Below, piece after piece: positions 55,400 through 64,000 of a DNA stretch of 64,000 bases. The notes beneath the pieces were generated by a model, which searched no databases, was not told where the DNA came from, and saw nothing but the letters and a program-made list of their open reading frames with translations. Position numbers and translations under genes: made by a program. The stretch lies in contig NC_079491.1 in NCBI RefSeq assembly GCF_020520425.1, positions 25,101,449 to 25,165,448 on the forward strand, read 5' to 3'. Position 1 is the first letter of the stretch. The number at the start of each line of letters is the position of its first letter. This stretch comes from Spinacia oleracea. Lineage: Eukaryota > Streptophyta > Magnoliopsida > Caryophyllales > Amaranthaceae.

Positions 55400-55703
55400 A
55401 CTCAAAAGTTGCCCTTGTTTGTAACAAGAGCAACTTATGTGCAGCTTATAAGTTGCCCTTGTTTCAAACAAGAGCAACTTATGTGAAGCTTATAAGTTGC
55501 CCTTGTATGCAACAAGGGCAACTTATAAGTTTCACATAAGTTGCCCTTGTTGCAAACAAGGGCAACTTATAAGATTATAAGTTGCCCTTGTTAAGGGCAA
55601 CCTTTGATAATTTCACAAAAGTGACCCCCCCATATGTTGCCCTTGCAATTGGCAACCTATAAGCCTATTTTAAGGGCAACCTATAAGGTTTTTTCCTCTA
55701 GTG
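55400..55703. repeat. Right sub-terminal repeats and terminus of the CACTA
   Basis: At least seven copies of AAGTTGCCCTTGTT or its complement, several arranged as inverted pairs (TTGCCCTTGTTTCAAACAAG). The 3' terminus ends in TAGTG at 55703. These are probable binding sites for the element-encoded protein. Confidence 0.85.
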
Positions 55704-55996
55704 TACAAATCTACTTGCAATCTAATCTTCATTAGTCATTGGTCGTCCACCTTTCAATGACCTGGATTAGGGATCCTTTGTGACTTCAATATTCAAGTTC
55801 ACTTATGGGTGTTTCTTTGTCGAAGAATCCATCTCGACATCCCATTTGAATGCTTTGAATCACATGGACTTTTCATTTAATACTAAACCAAATCAAATGA
55901 ATATGAAATAAGAAATTTCATAAATATGAAATGGTTAAACCAATTGTTTTAAACTCAGATCTAACAGATGTTCTAAAACAAAACTTAGAAAATCAA
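55704..55996 (-). mobile_element. Copia post-pol region, upstream side of the CACTA insertion
   Basis: Non-coding minus-strand continuation of the Copia interior after pol. It joins 29042 across the CACTA element. Confidence 0.65.
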
Positions 55997-57276
55997 AGCC
56001 ATTATCCAATATGCTTGATTCCCATGGTTTCTACATGTGCGTTGTGCTTCACTTGTGGCAACGGTTTATTCAATGGATCCGCGACGTTGTCATTCGTTCC
56101 AACCTTGCAAATCTCGATTTCTTTCCTTTCAACGATTTCTCAAAGTATGTGAAATCGCCGCAGTACGTGCTTGGACTTTTGGTGGCTCCTAGGCTCCTTT
56201 TCCTGGGAAATGGCTCCGTTATTTTTGCAATACAAAGCAATTGGTCCTTTAATGGAGGGGACAACCCCAAGTTCTTCGATGAACTTCCGAATCCAAACAG
56301 CTTCCTTTGCTGCTTCTGAGGCAGCAATGTACTCGGCTTCAGTTGTAGAATCCGCAATAGTGATTTCCTTAGCACTTTTCCAGCTTACTGCTCCGCCATT
56401 GAGGCAGAACACAAAACCAGACTGTGATCTGAAATCATCTCTGTCGGTTTGAAAGCTTGCGTCCGTATAACCTCTAACAATCAACTCATCTATACCACCA
56501 TAGACCAGAAACTGATCCTTAGTCCTTTTCAGGTACTTTAGGATATTCTTGGCAGCAGTCCAATGCGCCTCACCTGGGTCTGACTGGTACCTGCTCGTGC
56601 ACTGAGTGCGAACGAAACATCCGGCCTTGTACAAATCATATCATATATGATGGATCCAATAGCCGAAGCGTATGGAATTCCACTCATCTTTTTATGCTCA
56701 TCAGATGTCTTGGGATACTGAGTCTTGCTTAGATATGTGCCATGTGTCATGGGTAGATGACCTCTCTTGGCTTCCATCATATTGAACCTAGCTAGCACTT
56801 TGTCAATGTAAGTGCTCTGGCTTAGTCCAATCATCCTCTTAGATATATCCCTATAGATCTTGATGCCCAATATGTATTGTGCCTCTCCTAAGTCTTCCAT
56901 TGAGAAACACTTTCCAAGCCAAGTCTTTACAGACTCCAGCATAGGAATGTCGTTTCCAATAAGTAGTATGTCATCTACATACAAGACTAGGAATGCAATT
57001 TTACTCCCACTGACTTTCTTGTATACACAAGATTCGTCTTGATTCTTGATGAAGCCAAACTTATTGACTGCTTCATCAAATCGTTTATTCCAGCTCCTTA
57101 ATGCCTACTTTAATCCATAAATGGATTTCTTAAGCTTGCATACCTTTTTTTGGTTTTTTTGATCGACAAAACCCTCCGCCTGTGTCATAAACACAGTCTC
57201 TTCAAGAACACCATTCAAGAAGGCAGTTTTGACATCCATTTGCCATATTTCATAGTCATGAAACGCGACAATCACA
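55997..57276 (-). pseudogene. Copia pol fragment: RT and RNase H, truncated
   Basis: The minus strand starts within the RT at FHDYEIWQMDVKTAFLNG near 57276. It continues through KSIYGLK with a stop at 57105-57107 in place of Gln, then LYVDDILLIGND (YVDD catalytic box, about 56955-56985). A frameshift near 56630 precedes SRYQSDPGEAHWTAAKNILK and the RNase H region (YTDASFQTDRDDFRSQSG, EITIADSTTEAEYIAASEA). It ends near GTNDNVADPLNKPLPQ. Integrase, gag and the 5' LTR are missing, since homology stops abruptly at 57276. Confidence 0.88.
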
Positions 57277-57690
57277 ATTTATACATAAGTTTATATTTAG
57301 TCAAATTCAACCATAAAATGATGTAAATTAATTCAAAATCATATTACACCCACCAATAGTAACAACGTCTTTACTATGCTTAAAAATGCTCAAAATCTCA
57401 TTTATTACTATAAATATAATGATTCAATCAGTCAGGTAAAAAACGGGTTCTGTCGAATTTTGACCCATTAATTTTCGGGTTCTTCGGGTTCGGATAAAAT
57501 CGGGTTACGGATCCTAAAATCTTGTTCAAGAACTAGTATTTTCAGTTTGGGTCGATTTTCGGGTCGGGTCGATTTTTGACATATCTACTATTGATACTTT
57601 TCTTATATACTTCATATTTCTTTGCACTCCATGCGGAATAATCTCTCCATTCCGAAAATATCGCCCCATTTGACTTTTCACGATCTCCAA
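57277..57690. other. AT-rich sequence with a GGGTCGG stretch
   Basis: The junction where the Copia element ends. 57437-57580 has CGGGTTC/GGGTCGATTTTCGGG words like the hAT interiors in this window, but no termini could be paired. Confidence 0.4.
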
Positions 57691-58076
57691 GACACAACAG
57701 TAGCGTTTGAGGTTGCGGGTAGCATTTTGACCTACTCAAGACGCTCCTTGTAAAATTTGTAAGTGTTTAGCAAGGTAGTGGTTTAGGTAGCGGTTAGCGG
57801 TAGAGGTAGCGTTTGGGTAACTTTTGTCAAACGTTAAAATTAGTACCTTTTAAGGTAGCGGGTAGCTTTTGACAAATTTATACAAGTAATAAAGTTTTAA
57901 ACAATAGTCTACCTTTTTTATTATTATTATTTTGGAATACAACCGCTACTTGTAACAAACACACATATCAGTTAGCCGCTACTGTGACAGCTAATTGTTA
58001 GTCGCTAATATTCAACGCTTGCTGCTACTCAACCGCTACCCGCTACCCGCTACCGCTAATTTTGCGAATAGGGCCT
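57691..58076. mobile_element. Probable MITE rich in TAGCGG / CCGCTA
   Basis: The left part has GGTAGCGGTTAGCGGTAGAG in one orientation and the right part has ACCGCTACCCGCTACCCGCT in the other. The right edge ATTTTGCGAATAGGGCC looks like a terminus. The left terminus and a target duplication are not clear. Confidence 0.45.
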
Positions 58077-58119
58077 AAATATATCTAAATCTACATGCGT
58101 TAAAATTATAACAAGTTGA

Positions 58120-58263
58120 TATTCCAAAAATATATATTGAAATTAATCTCACAAGATCCCACATGACTATATTATTCTTTATAGGCTAATGAGAATTAAT
58201 AATCAAAGTTTATAAAGTTTGACCTAAAATATGACAATGGATCAATCTTTTAGGAACGGAGGG
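58120..58263. mobile_element. Right half of a Stowaway-like MITE
   Basis: GGATCAATCTTTTAGGAACG leads into GGAGGGAGT at 58263, which looks like a Stowaway terminus. The matching CTCCCTCC left end is absent. Confidence 0.5.
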
Positions 58264-60239
<1,976 letters not shown>

Positions 60240-60537
60240 AATCAGACTCATGGTCTTTTGCGACGGGGAGTGCCCCTGTCATAGTTAGCTTTTCGCGACG
60301 GGAGGTTAGCCCGTCGTGTTTAGCCTTTTGCGACGGGATTTTTTCCTGTCATAATAGGCTTTTGCGACGGGAATTTTTCCCGTCACAATAAGCTTTTGGG
60401 GTCATGACGGGGTAATCAATTACGACGCCCCCCTTTCATGACGGGCTTATGACGGGTAATCCCGTCATAATTGGTCTTTTATGACGGGTTAATGACGGGA
60501 TTTCCCGTCACAAATAGAACCCTTTTTAGTAGTGATC
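60240..60537. mobile_element. Isolated right end of a CACTA element
   Basis: Ends in the complement of CACTACTAAAAAGGGTTCTA at 60534. The sub-terminal region is packed with TTTTGCGACGGGA / TCCCGTCA(C/T)AA repeats in both orientations. No left end lies in the window, so this is a truncated copy. It is a different family from the 29043-55703 element. Confidence 0.75.
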
Positions 60538-61070
60538 GGAACATCTAAATGCAATATTTGTTGAGATTTTTAAAACTCAACTGTATAGAGGTATTAGTCG
60601 GTTCGGTTCGGTTACCCGCCATTCGGTTCAATTACCCGCATATTCGGGTTTTTGAAAGTTCTAAAATGTCCGACCCTAAACCTATCGGTTCAAGTTTTTC
60701 GATTCTTGGGTTCGATTTCAGTTTGTCGGTTTTTTCCCACAGCCCTAGGGCCCGCTTGCACGATATAACACGTATGTGACTCGGGCCGTGCATGATCCTC
60801 CATTATGGAAGACACGTACGAGCGGAGAACGACACAATTTTTTCTTGACTCGTTTCAAGCATAAGACACACGTACGAGTTTAACACACATGCCTACACAA
60901 TCTGACACATGCCGGCTCCAAAAAAAGAGGTTAAAAAAAGGGAGAAAAAGTATGACAAAACGAAGGTGCAGACATGTTATTTATGAAAAAAGAAAGTATC
61001 GGGGCAGACTTCTTTTGTAGCGAAGGCAACATCCCCTTTGCTTTATCCCAAACAAAGAAACAGGATCTTC
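60538..61070. other. Intergenic with CGGTTCGGGTTA-type low complexity
   Basis: 60590-60730 is rich in GGTTCGG / TACCCGC words. The rest has no gene. Confidence 0.5.
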
Positions 61071-61387
61071 TTAGAGCATCTCCAATGGTTGTAGCTAGGG
61101 ACTAGCTTGAAATTTATAAAAGTTTCAAGCTAATAGCTAGACCATTGGAGTGAAACTAATAAATTAGCTTGGCCAAGCAAATTAGCTTAAACAAGCTAAT
61201 TTGCTTGACAACTAGCTCTCAAAATTGCCAAATAATTAATTGACAAGTGGACAAGTGGGACAAATTTAAATAATAAGCTAGTTGCTAGCCATTGGAGCAC
61301 AAATTAGCTAAACAATAAAATAGCTTGAAATCTTATGTGGCATAACAAGCTAATTATCAAATTAGCTTACTATTGGAGATGCTCTTA
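61071..61387. mobile_element. PIF/Harbinger-like MITE (GAGCATCTCCAAT)
   Basis: The body 61074-61384 (311 bp) has inverted termini GAGCATCTCCAATGG / (C)TATTGGAGATGCTC. It is flanked by TTA at 61071-61073 and 61385-61387. The interior repeats TTAGCTTG / CAAGCTAA in both orientations. It is a common plant Tourist-like MITE type. Confidence 0.85.
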
Positions 61388-62815
61388 GTACCAGTACTAC
61401 TCTTAACTGGCACTAACTTCAAGAGGATCATCTTTAAAGCTCTAATTAACCCTCTTTATCATGACTTTCATAGAGTGCTGAATTCATCTATGTAACACCT
61501 TTTGTTTTCCTAGCTACTAATCCGTACATAGATATGGCATATTGGCATACCCCTTTTGCAGTAGAAATTAAATAACTCGATTTTGATCTAAATCAAAGTT
61601 GAAATGATTTGAAAATTTTATAACTTGCATAGCTAATTGATTTGTTTTTTTCTTCAGTTATAAACTATAGTCTTTTAGGCACATAATGCGTGCCAAATGT
61701 AAATAGAAAGAAAAATATTTTTATTACATCTTGTAACCTCGAATACTACCATGTAAGATAAATTGTTCATAAAGTTTCTTTCAAAATAGTTGACATTAGT
61801 TTTATTCAGCAAGCACCTAATTAGTGATACGTAATAAGAAAATAAAGAAAATAAATACGTAAAGTATTGTATTTTACTTGTGTGCAATGTTTAAACAAAG
61901 TATTTGTACTTAATAATCAACAAAATACAAATTACCCCGAATTATTTATGCTTTTATAAAGTCATTATATTCTTAGATTGATAGATGATTACTCAGCATC
62001 ACAAAAATATAGATTACCCTGTCCTATTTCTACTTAGTATCATTTTAGTTTTCAAGTTTAATGTGATACATACTACGGAATTATGGAGTACGTACTTGTA
62101 TATATATACTACTAAAATTCTTAAACATAAGCTTTTTTTTAGTTGGAAATTTTTTACTTGGAATAAATTTATTTTTTCAACCACTTTCAAATTAGCTAGC
62201 TAAATAATTTAATACGGAGTATTATTAAATTTTGTTTAAGAAAATGCCTTTTCGCAAAAATAATAGATACATATGTACTCCGTAGTAGAAATTAAGACAC
62301 TACAAAGATAAAATAGCATAAAATCATGCATACTACTGCTTACAATATTAGGAGCTAATGGAAGACATATTGTAGTTATTGAAAGATTTTGAGAATGATT
62401 ATCAAGGTCTAAAACGAACTATAAAATATGTCTAGAATATACGAATAATGGCCGGTTATGAAATTAGATTGCATGTATATGGTGGTTCATAATATTGGTT
62501 TTACAATTAATATTTTATTTTTATACGGAGTGAAAAGTAGATTAGTGAAAGGATGATTCCCAATAAAAATTTAAAACATAATTCTAATTAACTACTCGAA
62601 AATTATAATTGTCGATTTGTTAGCTTAGGCCTTGATTTGTTAAGATAAGTTTGAATAATTAGTTTGAAGAAGGAAAAATCAAGTGAATAAAACATGCAGT
62701 AAATCTTAATTATGTAAACGCGCTTGTTCCCTTCACTCCTAGCAAACAAGTACTCCGTAATGCTTTAGCGCGCAATAAGGCCAATAACTCAATAAGTAAG
62801 CGCGGAGGAAGTCCA
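61388..62815. other. AT-rich intergenic, no gene seen
   Basis: No convincing ORF. Scattered TACTCCGTA / TACGGAGTA words are present. Confidence 0.6.
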
Positions 62816-62864
62816 GGCATGTATTTGCAAATACATGCCAGGCATGTATTTGCAAATACATGCC
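62816..62864. repeat. Two tandem 24-bp perfect palindromes
   Basis: GGCATGTATTTG joined to its own reverse complement makes a 24-bp perfect palindrome at 62816-62839. It is repeated at 62841-62864 after one A. Confidence 0.97.
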
Positions 62865-63190
62865 AACCCAAATAAAAGGTAAATGTAAATGTTAAATGTT
62901 TTTGGGGGGAGATGTATAACGGAATAGTAAATTTGTAAAACGGGGTGGTAATTTGGCATTGCTGAGTTGGCAAATCATTTACCCCCTTTCCCTTAGTTCT
63001 TCTTTCACTTACTGTGTTCCAATTTTTCGAACACCTCCATTTTCGCACACCACCATTTTCATTCGAGAATTTTAAACACAGAAATCCCAAAAAAAAAAAA
63101 TCAAACCCATTTTCATCTTCTTGTTCTCCTCTTCTTCTTCATCCACGTTTGGTGAGATTTTATTTGGGGGTTAGTTTAAGTTGTTCCATA
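62865..63190. other. Probable upstream region of the acidic exon
   Basis: Pyrimidine-rich TTCTTCTTC stretches at 63110-63145 look like a plant 5' UTR. No ORF of its own. Confidence 0.4.
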
Positions 63191-63328
63191 ATGTTAATTT
63201 CGGAAATGGAGGGCAGTGGGGCTGGAATTGGTGACGAAATTGGTGAAGGTAGTCGCGAGGTTGAAGGAGAAGAAGAAGAAGAAGACTTCATATGGAGGTA
63301 CGAACCACAATCCTCCCCCGACGAAGAG
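63191..63328 (+). CDS. Candidate first coding exon, acidic protein, partial
   Basis: ATG at 63191 (MLISEMEGSGAG; a second Met at 63206) opens a short exon ending SPDEE before GTATGA at 63329. It is Gly/Glu-rich with EGEEEEEDFIWRYEP. I do not recognise it. A second diverged copy lies at 63376-63620. It may be the start of a gene beyond the window or a remnant of one. Confidence 0.4.
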
Positions 63329-63375
63329 GTATGAATCTGGATCTGTTCTATAAATTATCCATTCGTTTTTTCAAA

Positions 63376-63620
63376 AAAAATACAGAAATGTTCATCTTCT
63401 TCTTCTGGTTCTCCTCTTCTTCTTCCTTGATATTTGATTAATTGGTGGATAAGCTTTATTTTTTCAGTTGGGGGTTAGCTTAAAAGTTATCCATTAATGT
63501 TAATTTCGGAAATGGATGAGGGCAGTGGGGCTGGCACAGGCGGAGGCTGAAAATGGTGACGACGGTTGTCGCGAGGTTGATGAAGAAGAAGAGTTCATAT
63601 GGAGGCACAAGTCATTTGCC
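63376..63620 (+). pseudogene. Tandem second copy of the leader and acidic exon, frame-broken
   Basis: Matches 63105-63300: the TTCATCTTCTTCTTC leader, TGGGGGTTAG, TTAATTTCGGAAATGGA, then GGGCAGTGGGGCTGG and TTCATATGGAGG. From the first ATG the frame hits a stop after about 17 codons. The EEEEFIWRHK part continues only in another frame, so this copy has taken indels. Confidence 0.6.
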
Positions 63621-63960
63621 AAAATGGTATTCATTTATATAAAAAAAGGCACAAGTCATCCCAAAAATGGCATTCAAATATTATCATTTTTATGTTTATT
63701 TAAGTACTTGGAATTTTATCCAAAATAGTACTCATTTATCCAAAATGACACTCATTTAGCCAAAATGGTATTCTTAAATATATCAAATGGCACTTATTCA
63801 CCTAAAAATGACACTTATTTATCCAAAATGGTATGTAAAATGTCACTTATTCTCAAAAAAAGGTATTCATTTTTCAAATATGGTGTTAGTGTAACCAAAA
63901 ATGGTATTCAGTTTTCAAATATGGTATTCTTTAATACACTTTGAAATGTTATGTTTGATA
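63600..63960. repeat. Degenerate CCAAAATGGTATTCATTTAT minisatellite
   Basis: Words of the kind CAAAATGGTATTCATTTATC, CCAAAATGACACTCATTTAG and AAAAATGACACTTATTTATC repeat every 20-30 bases with variation. Confidence 0.75.
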
Positions 63961-64000
63961 TAAGGATTATTATCATAATCCACTAACAATATAGAAATTG

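Larger units (their letters stand above)
29040..55706 (+). mobile_element. CACTA (En/Spm) transposon, about 26.7 kb with nested insertions
   Basis: The left terminus is CACTACAGGAAAAATGCTTA at 29043. The right terminus is the complement of CACTAGAGGAAAAAACCTTA, ending at 55703. TAC flanks both sides (29040-29042 and 55704-55706), the 3-bp duplication of CACTA elements. Sub-terminal repeats of GTTGCCCTTG / CAAGAGCAACTT type lie at both ends. It encodes TNP2 (30926-34307) and a Transposase_24/Ulp1 gene (47534-55159). Without the nested hAT and LTR element it is about 14.5 kb. It sits in the interior of the minus-strand Copia element. Confidence 0.93.

Noticed and set aside
55997..57276. An endogenous pararetrovirus
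   Set aside because: The order and motifs (FHDYEIWQMDVKTAFLNG, YVDD, copia-type RNase H, NVADPLNKPLPQ) are those of a Copia retrotransposon.

Overview
The window is nuclear DNA from a flowering plant. It has an AT-rich background, GT-AG introns, a wound-induced WI12-type gene next to a plant PLAC8/DUF2985 gene, and many typical plant transposons. The frequent TACGGAGTA / TACTCCGTA words and the repeat flavour suggest Caryophyllales (a spinach- or beet-like genome), but that is an impression and not a proof. Only two ordinary host genes look intact: the WI12/NTF2-like gene (14033-14503, +) and the PLAC8 gene (17310-18938, -). Other host-derived pieces are fragments: an SR-splicing-factor exon (338-391), an unidentified two-exon gene tail (582-2650), a PRP16-helicase motif fragment (21776-21862), one exon of a prephenate aminotransferase (59435-59563), and a duplicated acidic first exon at the right edge (63191-63620).

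Bases 1-13.1 kb hold small elements with readable target duplications: a hAT (3400-4090), two Stowaway elements (5512-5767, 7372-7695) and a Harbinger-like MITE (4522-4835). They end in a 5.1-kb element (7981-13108) with GGGT(A/T)CGTTCTGTTCA inverted termini and a TAA duplication. It encloses a long intact ORF carrying a C2H2 finger, a reverse transcriptase, a CCHC knuckle and a restriction-like endonuclease domain. That is R2-type architecture, which is unexpected inside inverted repeats. Bases 13-20 kb are the host-gene island.

Bases 20.4-57.3 kb form one nested transposon stack. The outermost layer is a truncated minus-strand Copia element (pol 57276-55997, then 55996-55704 continuing at 29042-28491, LTR 28490-27524 and beyond). 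A degenerate L1-type LINE (22343-27512, 11-bp duplication) sits in or beside its LTR and itself carries a hAT (24137-24692). A very large CACTA transposon (29043-55703, TAC duplication) splits the Copia interior. The CACTA carries a TNP2 transposase with one homopolymer frameshift (30926-34307) and an apparently complete 11-exon Transposase_24/Ulp1 protease gene (47534-55159). It also carries a hAT (34589-35535) and a non-coding LTR element in tandem LTR-internal-LTR-internal-LTR form (35738-46979, ACTAT duplication). Introns of the Ulp1 gene contain a 161-bp tandem array and three clusters of CAGATCAG/CTGATCTG palindromic repeats.

Bases 57.3-64 kb are AT-rich intergenic DNA with MITEs, a CACTA end, a tandem perfect palindrome and the partial duplicated exon. 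Most coding capacity in the window therefore serves transposition. By nesting, the Copia is older than the LINE and the CACTA, and the hATs and the LTR element came later.
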